Below are positions 1 through 9,034 of a stretch of 64,000 bases of DNA, piece after piece. Source of the DNA: Microbacterium sp. 10M-3C3 (GTDB lineage: Bacteria; Actinomycetota; Actinomycetes; Actinomycetales; Microbacteriaceae); contig NZ_CP034245.1 in the NCBI RefSeq assembly GCF_003931875.1, positions 310,001-374,000 on the forward strand, given 5' to 3'. The notes beneath the pieces are model-generated. The model worked only from the letters and a program-made list of their open reading frames with translations, did no database searches and had not been told where the DNA came from. A program made the translations under genes and the position numbers. The first letter of the stretch is position 1; each line of letters opens with the position of its first letter.

Positions 1-920
1 GACGGCGCGAAGAACACCGATCCGGTCAGGGCCGTCGAGAAGTCGAGCAGCCGGTCGTGCAGACCCGGCGGATCGCCGATGAACATGCGCTCGAGCATGC
101 GCTGGATGACCCACAGGTGCCGCGAGTAGCCGGCGAAGTATGTGCCGAACTCGCCGCGACCCGGGCTTCCGAAGGGCATGTTGTCGCGCAGGATCGAATG
201 CTCCACGCCGTCGTCGTCGACGATCGTGGTGAGGGTCTTGTGCGAGCGCTGCCCGCTGTCGGCGTCGGGCAGCTCGATGTTCTCGGCCTTGGTCCGCCCG
301 AGGATCGCCTCCTGCACCTCGGTCGGCAGCGCGCGCCACGCCGACAGCGGATGCACGTACTTCTGCACGACGACGTAGCTGCCGCCCGCGTGGTCGGCGT
401 CCTCGTCCCCGACGAGCACGGCCTCGGGCACCGCCGGCCCGACGGGGTTCGCTGTGCCGTCGACGAAGCCGAGGAGGTCGCGGCGGTCGAACGAGCGGAA
501 GCCGATCGTCTCGTCGACGACGCGCACCGCCGGCCCGAGCGCGTCGAGCAACTGACGTTCGAACTCGAAGACGATGTCCGCCCGTTCGGCGCGGATGTGG
601 AAGAGGAGGTCGCCGGCGGTGGCCGGCGCGGTGTGGGCCGCGCCGACGACGGGCGAGAACGGGCGCAGTTCGCGGGGGAGCGACGCCGAGGTCAGGCGTG
701 GCCATGCGGCCGCGCCGATGCCGACCGTGCACGTGAGGGTGCCGTCGGGGTCGCGGAAGGCGACCGCCTTGATCGATTCCGACAGGCTCGTGAGCACGTC
801 GCGCACGGTGTCGACCGCGTCGGCACCGGCTGCGAGCTCCACGACGAGGAACGTCGCGTGCGAGGTCAGCGCGGCGGTCGGGCGCTGGACGGCGCCCGCC
901 CCCTCATGATCAGCCGGCAT
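1..920 (-). CDS. Dyp-type (dye-decolorizing) peroxidase, 3' end outside window
   Basis: Haem peroxidase of the Dyp family, which uses H2O2 to oxidise dyes and phenolics and is often loaded into encapsulin shells. The reverse-strand frame reads MPADHEGAGAVQRP at the start and later contains GFVDGTANP, the family signature with the catalytic distal Asp. It is followed by GGSYVVVQKYVHPLSAWRA and RDNMPFGSPGRGEFGTYFAG, typical of the haem pocket half. About 306 residues are visible and the reading runs off the left edge, so the C-terminus is missing. The ATG at 918-920 lies inside the end of the upstream zinc-finger gene (11-bp overlap), which suggests co-transcription. No signal peptide is evident, so a cytoplasmic or encapsulated location is inferred. 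No encapsulin gene is visible in the window. Confidence 0.85.
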   Translation of the reverse strand, partial: MPADHEGAGAVQRPTAALTSHATFLVVELAAGADAVDTVRDVLTSLSESIKAVAFRDPDGTLTCTVGIGAAAWPRLTSASLPRELRPFSPVVGAAHTAPATAGDLLFHIRAERADIVFEFERQLLDALGPAVRVVDETIGFRSFDRRDLLGFVDGTANPVGPAVPEAVLVGDEDADHAGGSYVVVQKYVHPLSAWRALPTEVQEAILGRTKAENIELPDADSGQRSHKTLTTIVDDDGVEHSILRDNMPFGSPGRGEFGTYFAGYSRHLWVIQRMLERMFIGDPPGLHDRLLDFSTALTGSVFFAP

Positions 921-1272
921 CCGCGGCCCGCTCCAGCTCCCGCTCCCAGTCCGCGGGCACACGGCCCGCCGGCCCCGGCACCGGCTGATCGGCCGGATGA
1001 CTCCGCGGCGGTGCGAGCTCGGGCCCGGCGAGCATCTCGTCGTCGCGGTAGCTGTAGAACCAGTCCTCGCCCGGTTCGAAGCTCTGGATGACGTCGTGGC
1101 CCGTGGCGCGGGCGTGCGCGGTCGCGTGGCGGTTCAGCGAGCTGTCGCAGCATCCGATGTGCCCGCATGTGGCGCAGCGGCGCAGATGGAACCACCACGA
1201 CCCCATCGCGTCGCACTCGACGCATCCGGTGCCCGACGGCGGCACCTCGGGGCGGATGTCGGTCGCGCTCAT
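910..1272 (-). CDS. UBP-type zinc finger protein
   Basis: A 120-residue protein that is almost entirely one UBP-type zinc finger. Visible ligands include CVEC near the N-terminus, CATCGHIGCCD, and later histidines in RHATAHARATGH, followed by FEPGEDWFYSY. In eukaryotes this fold binds the free C-terminus of ubiquitin; in actinobacteria the role of such stand-alone domains is unknown. AAGGAG lies 7-8 bases before the ATG. Its 3' end overlaps the start of the Dyp peroxidase gene, so the two probably form an operon transcribed leftward. Function beyond zinc binding is not inferable. Confidence 0.8.
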   Translation of the reverse strand: MSATDIRPEVPPSGTGCVECDAMGSWWFHLRRCATCGHIGCCDSSLNRHATAHARATGHDVIQSFEPGEDWFYSYRDDEMLAGPELAPPRSHPADQPVPGPAGRVPADWERELERAADAG

Positions 1273-1448
1273 GCGTGCTCCTTCCGGGTGGGCGGGGGTG
1301 CTTCCTGACTATCAGGTCGGGCGCCTCGGATGAAGGGGTGGCGGGTGGCCCCCTCAGGACCACACAGGCGGCGCGTAAGCGTCCCCCATGGATCTGACGC
1401 GCTCACGGGCGGATGAGGCGGCGCGCCCGCCGGGCTTAGCGTGGAGGC

Positions 1449-3560
1449 ATGCCCCCTACCGCATTCGATTCGCTCGACGACTACATCGCCCTTCCCCGCA
1501 TCGAGGCGCTCGCCCTCTCGCCCGACGGCGCGCGCGTCGTGCTGACCGTCGCGACCCTGACGAAGGACGCGACCGGGTACGAGAGGTCGCTGTGGGAGGT
1601 GGCTGTCGACGGCAGCGGAGCGCCGCGCCGGCTCACGCGCTCGGCGAAGGGCGAGTCGGGCGCCGCGTTCACCTCGACCGGGGATGTGCTCTTCGTCAGT
1701 GCGCGGCCCGATCCCGAGGCCGACGAGGAGGCCGGCCAGCTGTGGCTGCTCCCCGCCGCCGGCGGCGAGGCGCGTCCGGTCACGCGGCTCGCGGGCGGGG
1801 CCTCGGGGGTCGCGGCGGCGGCCGCCGCATCCGAGCGCGTCGTCATCACCGCCGACCTCCTGCCCTCGGCCGACACGCTGGAGCGCGACGCCCAGCTGCG
1901 CGCCGAGCGCACCACGCGGAAGGTCTCCGCGCTCCTGCACGACCGCTATCCGGTGCGCTATTGGGACCACGACCTCGGGCCGGGTGAGCCGCACCTGCTC
2001 GCGATCGATCTCGCGGGCCTCGCCGACACGCTGCCCGCGCTCGCCGCGGAACCGGATGCGGCGGCCGCCGACGAGGCGGAACCGGATGCGGCGGCAGCCG
2101 ACGCGGACGCCCCCACGCCCTACCCGGCCACTCTGCCCAGGCCGCGCGATCTCACTCCGCGCCCCGGCCGCACCGCCGACACCGCGGGTGTCGCGCTGAC
2201 ACCCGACGGGCGGACGCTCGTGGCGTCGCTGCGCGTCCCTCAGGGCCGCGACGCCCGCTACGCGATCGTCGCGATCGACACCGATTCGGGCGAGCGCCGC
2301 ACCCTCTTCGACGAGCCGAGCACGTACTTCGAGTCGCCGGCCGTCAGCCACGACGGCTCGCGCATCGCGTTCGTGCGCTCGGCGTTCGCGACGCCCGCGG
2401 GCCCCGCCGACCAGGAGCTGTGGGTCGCGGGCATCGACGGCTCCGCGCCGCGGCGCCTGGCCGAGGGGTGGGACCGCTGGCCGGGCTCGGTGCGCTTCGA
2501 CCGCGACGATGCGGCGCTGCTCGTCACCGCCGACGACGACGGGCGCGGGCCGATCTTCCGGGTACCGCTCGACGGCGGCGCGGTCGAGAAGCTCACGCAC
2601 GACGACTTCACCTACACGCACGTCGACGTCGACCGGCGCACCGGGGATCTCGTCGCGCTCCGCTCGTCATGGATGCAGCCGCCGCATGCGGTGCGGGTCG
2701 CACGCGACGGCGCCGTCACCCCGCTCGCCTCCCCCGCGGCGGTCCCCGACGTGCCCGCGCGCATGGTCGAGGTCGACACGACCGCCGAGGACGGCAGCCG
2801 CGTGCGCGCGTGGCTGCTGCTGCCGGCCGGCGCCGAGGCGGAGCATCCGGCCCCCCTGCTGCTGTGGATCCACGGCGGCCCCCTGAACAGCTGGAACGCG
2901 TGGAGCTGGCGCTGGAACCCGCAGCTCGCCGTAGCCCGCGGGCACGCGGTGCTGCTGCCCGACCCGGCCCTGTCCACCGGGTACGGCCTGGACTTCATCG
3001 CCCGCGGGTGGAACAGCTGGGGCGGCAAGCCCTACACCGACCTCCTCTCGATCACCGACGCCGTGGTGGCGCGCGACGACATCGACGAGACCCGCACGGC
3101 CGCGATGGGCGGGTCGTTCGGCGGGTACATGGCGAACTGGGTCGCGGGGCACACCGACCGCTTTCGCGCGATCGTGACGCACGCAAGCCTGTGGGCGATG
3201 GACCAGTTCGCCGGCACGACCGACCACTCGCCGTACTGGCAGAGCATCTTCACGCCCGAAGCCGCTCTGGAGAACTCCCCGCACCGGTTCGTGCGCGACA
3301 TCCGCACACCGATGCTCGTGATCCACGGTGATCGGGACTATCGCGTGCCGATCGGGGAGGGGCTGCGCCTCTGGTCGGAGCTCAACGAGCACTTCGCGGC
3401 GGAGGACGGGGCGATCGTGCACCGGTTCCTCTACTTCCCCGACGAGAATCACTGGGTGCTGAAGCCGCAGCACGCCGTCGTCTGGTACGAGACGGTGTTC
3501 GCGTTCCTCGCGGAGCACGTGCGTGGTGAAGAGGCGTCGCGACCGGCGGTGCTGGGGTGA
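1449..3560 (+). CDS. S9 family serine peptidase (acylaminoacyl/dipeptidyl peptidase-like)
   Basis: A 703-residue prolyl-oligopeptidase-family enzyme expected to cleave short peptides in the cytoplasm. The N-terminal two thirds is WD40/TolB-like propeller sequence (LSPDGARVVL, LTPDGRTLVASL, VSHDGSRIAF). The C-terminal third is an alpha/beta hydrolase with the nucleophile in GGSFGGYMANW (Ser ~556), the Asp in HGDRDYRVP (~630) and His in PDENHWVL (~667). Length is normal for the family. An acidic spacer at about residues 200-222 contains a ten-residue unit duplicated in tandem (AEPDAAAADE/A). The ATG is six bases after a TAGCGT -10-like hexamer (1437-1442), fitting a leaderless transcript. Confidence 0.92.
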   Translation: MPPTAFDSLDDYIALPRIEALALSPDGARVVLTVATLTKDATGYERSLWEVAVDGSGAPRRLTRSAKGESGAAFTSTGDVLFVSARPDPEADEEAGQLWLLPAAGGEARPVTRLAGGASGVAAAAAASERVVITADLLPSADTLERDAQLRAERTTRKVSALLHDRYPVRYWDHDLGPGEPHLLAIDLAGLADTLPALAAEPDAAAADEAEPDAAAADADAPTPYPATLPRPRDLTPRPGRTADTAGVALTPDGRTLVASLRVPQGRDARYAIVAIDTDSGERRTLFDEPSTYFESPAVSHDGSRIAFVRSAFATPAGPADQELWVAGIDGSAPRRLAEGWDRWPGSVRFDRDDAALLVTADDDGRGPIFRVPLDGGAVEKLTHDDFTYTHVDVDRRTGDLVALRSSWMQPPHAVRVARDGAVTPLASPAAVPDVPARMVEVDTTAEDGSRVRAWLLLPAGAEAEHPAPLLLWIHGGPLNSWNAWSWRWNPQLAVARGHAVLLPDPALSTGYGLDFIARGWNSWGGKPYTDLLSITDAVVARDDIDETRTAAMGGSFGGYMANWVAGHTDRFRAIVTHASLWAMDQFAGTTDHSPYWQSIFTPEAALENSPHRFVRDIRTPMLVIHGDRDYRVPIGEGLRLWSELNEHFAAEDGAIVHRFLYFPDENHWVLKPQHAVVWYETVFAFLAEHVRGEEASRPAVLG

Positions 3561-3590
3561 TCCATCGCGCGCCGTGAGTAGTCTGAGCCG

Positions 3591-4211
3591 GTGCGGCGGA
3601 TGCGGGCGACCTGGAACACGGGCGGGATCCTCCTCGTGCTGTGCGGCGTCTTCGCCCTCGTCACGCCGGGCGCGCTCGGCCCCGGTCTCGGCGTGGGTGT
3701 CGCGGGGGCGGGCGCCGTGCTGTACGCGGCGGCCGTGCTCGTGTTCGCGATCGGGTTCAGCCGGGCGGCGAGCGTCGTCCTGCGCCGCCCGCTCGGCCTG
3801 ACCGCGATGGTGGTCGTCGCTGTGTGGCCGCTCGTCGCGCGGCCCGTCGGGGAAGCGCTCAGCGCGGGCGGCCCGGGCCCGTCCGTCGCGGCGCGCGCGT
3901 TTTGGGCGGTCGACCTCGTCGTATCGCTCGGCGCGGCGCTGATCGCCGCGGTCCGGATCGGCCGCACCGGCGTAATTCCGCGGCCGTGGGCGTGGGCGCC
4001 GCTGTGGGCGCTCGGCGTCTTCGTTGTGTGCGCGGTGGTCCCGCAGTTGGTCGCCGTCGGGGCGCCCAGCGCCGGTGTCGAGCTTGTGCCGCTCTTCTCC
4101 GTGCTCGGCGCGATCGGTTCCCTCGCGGGAACCCTCGGGCTCGGCATCCTCGCGCTCGTACTCGCCGCCCAGCTGCGGCCCGGCTCGGTCGAGATCCTCC
4201 GCACCCGCTGA
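3591..4211 (+). CDS. Multi-pass membrane protein of unknown function
   Basis: A 206-residue hydrophobic protein with about six predicted membrane segments (for example GILLVLCGVFALVTPGAL, AVLYAAAVLVFAIGF, AMVVVAVWPLVA, and the C-terminal LAGTLGLGILALVLAAQL). No family is recognised. The GTG start was chosen because a TAGTCT -10-like hexamer (3579-3584) ends six bases upstream, matching the leaderless pattern of neighbouring genes. It follows the S9 peptidase by 30 bp and is followed by the repeat-rich region. Confidence 0.65.
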   Translation: MRRMRATWNTGGILLVLCGVFALVTPGALGPGLGVGVAGAGAVLYAAAVLVFAIGFSRAASVVLRRPLGLTAMVVVAVWPLVARPVGEALSAGGPGPSVAARAFWAVDLVVSLGAALIAAVRIGRTGVIPRPWAWAPLWALGVFVVCAVVPQLVAVGAPSAGVELVPLFSVLGAIGSLAGTLGLGILALVLAAQLRPGSVEILRTR

Positions 4212-4235
4212 CCCCGCTGCGATCCGTCGCTAGCC

Positions 4236-4700
4236 GACGCTCGGCCGGCTCGTCCCGGTCCCGCTGCACGAATTCAGGCTGGGATGCAGAGTCGACGCCG
4301 CCGACACCGTGATTCCGCGGGCGGAGCCGCGCCCGCTCGGCCGCCGGCCTGAGTTCGTACCGCGGAAGCCGCATGCGGTGACGCAGCTCGCGACCCGTCG
4401 CTCGGCCGGCTCGTCCCGGTCCCGCTGCACGAATTCAGGCTGGGATGCGGGGCCGACGCCGCCGACACCGTGATTCCGCGGGCGGATCTTCGCCCGCTCG
4501 GCCGCCAGCCTGAATTCGTACCGCGGAAGCCGGATGCGGTGACGCAGCTCGCGACCCGTCGCTCGGCCGGCTCCCCGGTCCCGCTGCACGAATTCAGGCT
4601 GGGATGCGGGGCCGACGGCGGCAGCACCGTGATTCCGCGGGCGGATCCGCGCCCGCTCGGCGGCCAGCCTGAATTCGTGCCGCGGAAGCCGGATGCGGCG
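4236..4700. repeat. Three tandem ~160-bp repeats, each with a long-armed inverted repeat
   Basis: Three consecutive copies with periods of 161 and 159 bp, marked by the shared word CCGCTGCACGAATTCAGG at 4261, 4422 and 4581. In each unit a left arm GCACGAATTCAGGCTGG (4266-4282, 4427-4443, 4586-4602) is matched by an inverted right arm (4344-4360, 4505-4521, 4664-4680). In copy 3 the 17-bp arms are perfect, in copy 2 one base is off, and in copy 1 they have decayed. The ~61-bp loop contains GCGGATCCGC-like dyads. The block fills the ~500 bp between two converging genes. I see no credible protein in it. Function is unknown; it resembles an amplified REP/MITE-like intergenic element. Confidence 0.9.
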
Positions 4701-4721
4701 CGGGCGGCGCCGCCGATCGTG

Positions 4722-5003
4722 TCACGCGTACGTGCGGTGGACGTGCCAATGGCCGGCGTCGGCGTAGACGTCGAAGACGATGCTGTCGCCGCTCGGGTCG
4801 GTCGCCTGGAAGCGCCAGCCGATCGCCGCATCCGCGGGGGTGTGGGCGCCGTGCGCGCGTCCGTCCCGCAGCAGCACCGTGGGCATGTCGCTCACCGTCC
4901 AGCGGCGCCCGGCGTAGAACATCCGCGCCGACACCCCGTCTGCGAGCCACAGCGCCAGGTCGTGCCCGGCGCGCTCGCCGTCCCGCACCGCTTCCATCGC
5001 CAT
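4722..5003 (-). CDS. Small conserved-looking hypothetical protein
   Basis: A 93-residue soluble protein starting MAMEAVRDGERAGHDL and ending VYADAGHWHVHRTYA. It is rich in aromatic and charged residues (WTVSDMPTVLLRDGRAHGAH, IGWRFQATDPSGDS), with no membrane segment and no recognised domain. The ATG at 5001-5003 was chosen because a TACGCT -10-like hexamer lies exactly six bases upstream on this strand (complement of 5010-5015). An in-frame ATG 18 bp further upstream is possible. It is transcribed toward the repeat block and divergently from the membrane/META protein gene. Confidence 0.6.
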   Translation of the reverse strand: MAMEAVRDGERAGHDLALWLADGVSARMFYAGRRWTVSDMPTVLLRDGRAHGAHTPADAAIGWRFQATDPSGDSIVFDVYADAGHWHVHRTYA

Positions 5004-5082
5004 TCGTTCAGCGTAGAACATAGCTTCGAAACTCACCACTCCTCTGGACGGCCCGTCCGGAGCATCCGCTAGCGTGACGAGC

Positions 5083-6900
5083 GTGGCCGCCCCCACCGAC
5101 ATCGACGACGACGTCGATCCGCACGCCGCCGCGCTGCGGTCGGCGTACGGCCGCCAGATCCCGGTCGGCGTCGTCATCGGGGTGCTCGCCGGCACGATCG
5201 CGGGCGGGGCGAGCGGCTCGCCCGCGCCCGTCGTAATCGCCGTCGAGTACGGCGTCGTCGGCGTGCTCATCGCGGCGGCTGCCGGCGGCGCGGGTCTTCT
5301 CGCGCTGCTCGTCGCCCACGCGATCGCCCCGCGCCCCGCGGTGCGCATGGCCGCCGTGGCGCTGTCCGTCGGACTGGTCGTCGCGGCGGGCCTCCGGGTC
5401 GCGCTCGCCGCGTTGTGGTCGCCGCTGTCGGAGGGGGTGCCCTGGGCCGGCATCGCCGCTGCCGTGGTCGCCCTTGCGTGCGCGGCATGGGCCGAGCGTC
5501 GGGCCTCGCGCGTCGGCGCGCCGGCCGCGCGAGACATCAGCGCCACGACCAGCGCCGTGTGGCCGGTGATCGGCGGGCTCCTCGGGTTCGTCCTGGGGGC
5601 CTTCGCCGTGCTCCTGATCCGCGAGCAGCTTCACATCTCCTGCGCCTTCCTCGCCACGGGCGACGAGCCGGGCGGCTGGGTGTGCGCCGACGGCATCTCG
5701 TATCTCCTGCCCGCCCTCGCCTTCGGCGCCCTCGCGCTGACCACGACCGTCGCGGGCGCGCTCGTCGCCGGCCTCGTGCGGCGTGCGGCCGTCGCATCCG
5801 GGGTGCTCACGGCCATCGCGGGCCTCGCGGTCGCCGCGCTGCTGGCGCTCACGTGGTACGGCTCGGCGCAGTCCGTGCACAACGCGCCGGAGGGTGTCGT
5901 CTCCACCGACTACTGGTTCGCAGCGCTCGGGCCTGCGGCCGTCGTCGCGGGCCTCGCGACGGCCGCGGCCGCGGTCGCGGCGACCCTCCCGACCGTCGGG
6001 CGTGCCGGCTTCGTCGCCGGCGCCGGGCTCCTCGCGCTCGCCACCGTCGTGCAGCCGGGCCTCGCGCTGGTCACGATGCCGGCGGCCGGATGCCTCGTGG
6101 CCGCCGGTCAGCGCGCCGCGCCGTCGACAGTGCTGCGGCGCCGCTCCGCCGCGAGCGCCGACGCGGTACCCACGCGCGCGCGACGCCACCCGGTCACCGA
6201 GTGGGTGCGATCGGCGGAGCCGGTGCTGTGGGCGCTCGCGCCGATCATCGGCGTGGTGGCGTGGGCGTGGAACATCCCCCGGCTGCTCAACGTCGCCGGC
6301 TGCGAGGGCGACTGCATCATGGGCCTCGTCGAGCTGGGGGCGGGAGGTCTGCCCATCGCCGCCACCGTGTCGATCTCGCTCGCCGTGATCTTCGCGGCCG
6401 TGCTGCACATCACCGGTCGCACACGGGCGTGGGCGGCCGCGACCGCCGTCGTGCTCGTGGTCGCCTCGGTCGCCGCGTCCAGCGTCGCGATCGATGCGGG
6501 TTTCGCGCCGATGTTCGCGCGCAACGAGGCGATCGCGAACGGCGACCCGCCGCCTCCCGGCACGGGCCTCAGCGCCGACCCGCCCAGCGATCCCCTCCGG
6601 ACGCCGCTTCCCGACCCGGTCGGGCAGTGGGGTGCGGCCGTGGCGGGCGAGCCCTTCATCCGGTTCGCCGCGGAGGGCACGTTCGCGATGAACGACGGCT
6701 GCAACGCCGCATCCGGCCGCTGGGTCACGCAGCCGGACGGGAGCATGCTGCTCGTCGACCTCGTGCTCCCCGTCTCGCCGTGCGCGGCCCCCGACGGCTG
6801 GCTCCTCGTCGCCCGCGGCGCCACGGCGTATCCGCGGTACGTCGAGTTCGTCGACGCGGACGGTGCCGCGATCGGCACGCTCGAGCGGTCGCCCGGATAG
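5083..6900 (+). CDS. Polytopic membrane protein with C-terminal META (HslJ-like) domain
   Basis: About 605 residues. The first ~480 hold many membrane segments (VGVVIGVLAGTIAGGAS, GVVGVLIAAAAGGAGLLALLVA, GGLLGFVLGAFAVLLI and others). The last ~90 residues resemble a META domain: FAAEGTFAMNDGCNAASGRW, with NDGCN at the usual position, then a strand-rich tail ending IGTLERSPG. META domains occur on exported proteins; the role here is unknown. GTG 5083 is preferred over GTG 5074 because the latter overlaps a TAGCGT hexamer (5070-5075) that fits as a -10 box seven bases before 5083. It is divergent from the small hypothetical gene. Confidence 0.75.
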   Translation: MAAPTDIDDDVDPHAAALRSAYGRQIPVGVVIGVLAGTIAGGASGSPAPVVIAVEYGVVGVLIAAAAGGAGLLALLVAHAIAPRPAVRMAAVALSVGLVVAAGLRVALAALWSPLSEGVPWAGIAAAVVALACAAWAERRASRVGAPAARDISATTSAVWPVIGGLLGFVLGAFAVLLIREQLHISCAFLATGDEPGGWVCADGISYLLPALAFGALALTTTVAGALVAGLVRRAAVASGVLTAIAGLAVAALLALTWYGSAQSVHNAPEGVVSTDYWFAALGPAAVVAGLATAAAAVAATLPTVGRAGFVAGAGLLALATVVQPGLALVTMPAAGCLVAAGQRAAPSTVLRRRSAASADAVPTRARRHPVTEWVRSAEPVLWALAPIIGVVAWAWNIPRLLNVAGCEGDCIMGLVELGAGGLPIAATVSISLAVIFAAVLHITGRTRAWAAATAVVLVVASVAASSVAIDAGFAPMFARNEAIANGDPPPPGTGLSADPPSDPLRTPLPDPVGQWGAAVAGEPFIRFAAEGTFAMNDGCNAASGRWVTQPDGSMLLVDLVLPVSPCAAPDGWLLVARGATAYPRYVEFVDADGAAIGTLERSPG

Positions 6901-6909
6901 CCGCCGCCG

Positions 6910-8952
6910 TCAGGCGGGGACGACGGCGTCGGGGGAGAGGTCGAGGCGCCGCAGCAGCTGCGCGTTCAGCGCCACCACCACGGTCGACGCCGACATCAGG
7001 ATCGCGCCAACCGACATCGGCAGGACGAACCCGATCGGCGCGAGGACGCCGGCCGCGAGCGGCACCGAGAGGAGGTTGTACCCGGCCGCCCACCACAGGT
7101 TCTGCGTCATCTTGCGATAGCTGGCACGCGAGAGCTCGATGACCGACACGACCGAGCGCGGGTCGTCGCTGGCGAGGATCACCCCGGCCGACGCGATGGC
7201 GACGTCGGTGCCGGCGCCGATCGCGATGCCGACGTCGGCGCGCGCGAGAGCGGGAGCGTCGTTCACGCCGTCGCCGACCATGGCGACCTGCCGTCCTTCC
7301 GCCTGCAGCTCGGCGACCTTCGCCGCCTTGTCCTCCGGGCGCACGCCGGCGAAGAACCGGTCGATTCCCAGCTCGTCGGCGACGGATGCGGCGACCTCAC
7401 GCGCGTCGCCGGTGATCATGACGACGTCCACGCCGCGGGCGCGCAGAGCATCGACGGCGCGACGCGACTCCGGACGGATGCCGTCGGCGAGCCGCAGCGC
7501 GCCCGCGACGGCGCCGTCCACGATGACGTGCAGCACGATCGCGCCCTCCGCTCGCCACGGGCGGGCAGCGGCGAGCTCGTCGAGCTGCTCCTGCGCGAGG
7601 AGGTGCGGCCCACCGACCTGCACCGCGCTCTCGCGCACCCGCGCGCGCACGCCGACCGCAGGCGACGACGAGAAATCGGCCGCGCGCGGCACGTCCAGTC
7701 CGCGCTCCTGCGCCGCGCGGACGACGGCGCGGGCGAGCGGATGCTCCGAATCGGCCTCCGCCGCGGCGGCGAGCGCGAGCACGCGGTCGGCGTCGAATCC
7801 GCCCATCGACTCGATCGCGGTCACGGTGGGAGCGCCCTCGGTCAGTGTGCCGGTCTTGTCGAAGAGCACGGTATCGACCGTCCGCATGCTCTCCAGGGCC
7901 AGGCGGTCCTTCACGAGCACGCCGCCGCGCGCGGCGCGTTCGGTCGCGATCGACACGACGAGCGGGATCGCGAGGCCCAGCGCGTGCGGGCACGCGATGA
8001 CGAGGACCGTGATGGTGCGCACGACCGCATCGTCGGGCAGTCCGACCAGGGTCCACGCGAGCGCGGTGAGGATGCCGGCGCCGAGCGCGAACCAGAACAG
8101 CCACCCCGCGGCGCGATCGGCGAGGCGCTGCGCCCGAGACGAGGAGTTCTGCGCGTCGGCGACGAGCCTCTGGATGCCCGCGAGCGCCGTGTCGGCGCCG
8201 ACCGCGGTGACCTCGACGCGCACCCCGGAGTCGGTCGCGACGGTGCCGGCGACGACCGGGTCGCCCGTACCGCGACGCACCGGGCGCGATTCGCCCGTGA
8301 TCATGGACTCGTCCATGCTCGCCGACCCCTGCACGACGCGGCCGTCGGCGGGGATGCGCCCGCCGGGGCGCACGACCACGACGTCGCCGACGGCGAGGTC
8401 GGCCGGATCGACCGTCACGGTCGCGTCGCCGACGACCTTCTCGGTTTCGTCGGGGAGCAGCGCCGCGAGCGAGTCGAGGGCCGAGGTGGTCTGCGCGAGC
8501 GAGCGCATCTCGATCCAGTGGCCGAGCAGCATGATGACGATCAAGAGCGCCAGCTCCCACCAGAAGTCGAGCTGGTGGTGCACGAGGCCGAGGCCGGCGC
8601 CCCACGAGGCGACGAACGCGACCGTGATCGCGAGGGCGATGAGGAGCATCATGCCGGGCGCGCGGGACCGCAGCTCCGCCACGGCGCCGGTCAGGAACGG
8701 AGCCCCGCCCCACGCGAACATGACCGTGCCCAGGACGGGGGACACCCACGCCACCCACGCCGCATCCGGCAGCGGAAAGCCGAGCAGCATCGCGAACATC
8801 GCGGAGAACCCGACGACGGGGGCCGCGAGGACGAGCATGATCCAGAACAGCCGGCGGAACCGCGCCACGTGGTCGCCGTGGCCGCCGTGGCCGGTGTGGC
8901 CGGCGTGGTCGGCATGCACCTCGGGCTGCGCGAGGGCGTGGTGATCGCTCAT
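6910..8952 (-). CDS. copB: CopB-like P1B-type heavy-metal (copper) transporting ATPase
   Basis: A 680-residue P-type ATPase. The N-terminus is histidine-rich (MSDHHALAQPEVHADHAG, then HGGHGDH) instead of carrying CxxC ferredoxin-like domains. The membrane metal site is CPHALGLAIPL, the CPH form typical of CopB-type exporters. Actuator motif ITGESRPV, phosphorylation site DKTGTLTEG, HP motif SEHPLA and MVGDGVNDAPALA are intact. It probably exports copper or silver from the cytoplasm. The start MSDHH has GGAGG six bases upstream; an in-frame longer start at 9027 is unlikely because it would span the operator. A CsoR-type palindrome lies 23 bp upstream, so copper-responsive repression is inferred; no csoR gene is in the window. 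Confidence 0.92.
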   Translation of the reverse strand: MSDHHALAQPEVHADHAGHTGHGGHGDHVARFRRLFWIMLVLAAPVVGFSAMFAMLLGFPLPDAAWVAWVSPVLGTVMFAWGGAPFLTGAVAELRSRAPGMMLLIALAITVAFVASWGAGLGLVHHQLDFWWELALLIVIMLLGHWIEMRSLAQTTSALDSLAALLPDETEKVVGDATVTVDPADLAVGDVVVVRPGGRIPADGRVVQGSASMDESMITGESRPVRRGTGDPVVAGTVATDSGVRVEVTAVGADTALAGIQRLVADAQNSSSRAQRLADRAAGWLFWFALGAGILTALAWTLVGLPDDAVVRTITVLVIACPHALGLAIPLVVSIATERAARGGVLVKDRLALESMRTVDTVLFDKTGTLTEGAPTVTAIESMGGFDADRVLALAAAAEADSEHPLARAVVRAAQERGLDVPRAADFSSSPAVGVRARVRESAVQVGGPHLLAQEQLDELAAARPWRAEGAIVLHVIVDGAVAGALRLADGIRPESRRAVDALRARGVDVVMITGDAREVAASVADELGIDRFFAGVRPEDKAAKVAELQAEGRQVAMVGDGVNDAPALARADVGIAIGAGTDVAIASAGVILASDDPRSVVSVIELSRASYRKMTQNLWWAAGYNLLSVPLAAGVLAPIGFVLPMSVGAILMSASTVVVALNAQLLRRLDLSPDAVVPA

Positions 8953-8974
8953 GATGGCCTCCGGTCGATCGCAA

Positions 8975-8991
8975 ATACCCCTGGGGGGTAT
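8975..8991. promoter_or_regulatory. CsoR-type copper-responsive operator
   Basis: The 17-bp near-perfect dyad ATACCCCTGGGGGGTAT lies 23 bp before the CopB-like ATPase start. CsoR-family repressors bind G-tract palindromes of the form TACCCC-spacer-GGGGTA upstream of copper exporter genes. The match and position are seen directly; CsoR control is inferred. Confidence 0.7.
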
Positions 8992-9034
8992 GCCGCACAA
9001 CCCTCCCGACGTCCGCCGCATTCCCACTGCGTCG

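Noticed and set aside
4236..4700. CRISPR array
   Set aside because: Only three units of ~160 bp in which the whole unit is repeated; there are no short repeats with unique spacers and no cas genes.
8953..9027. Longer N-terminus of the CopB-like ATPase starting at 9027
   Set aside because: It would be translated through the CsoR-type operator; the internal ATG at 8952 has a good GGAGG.
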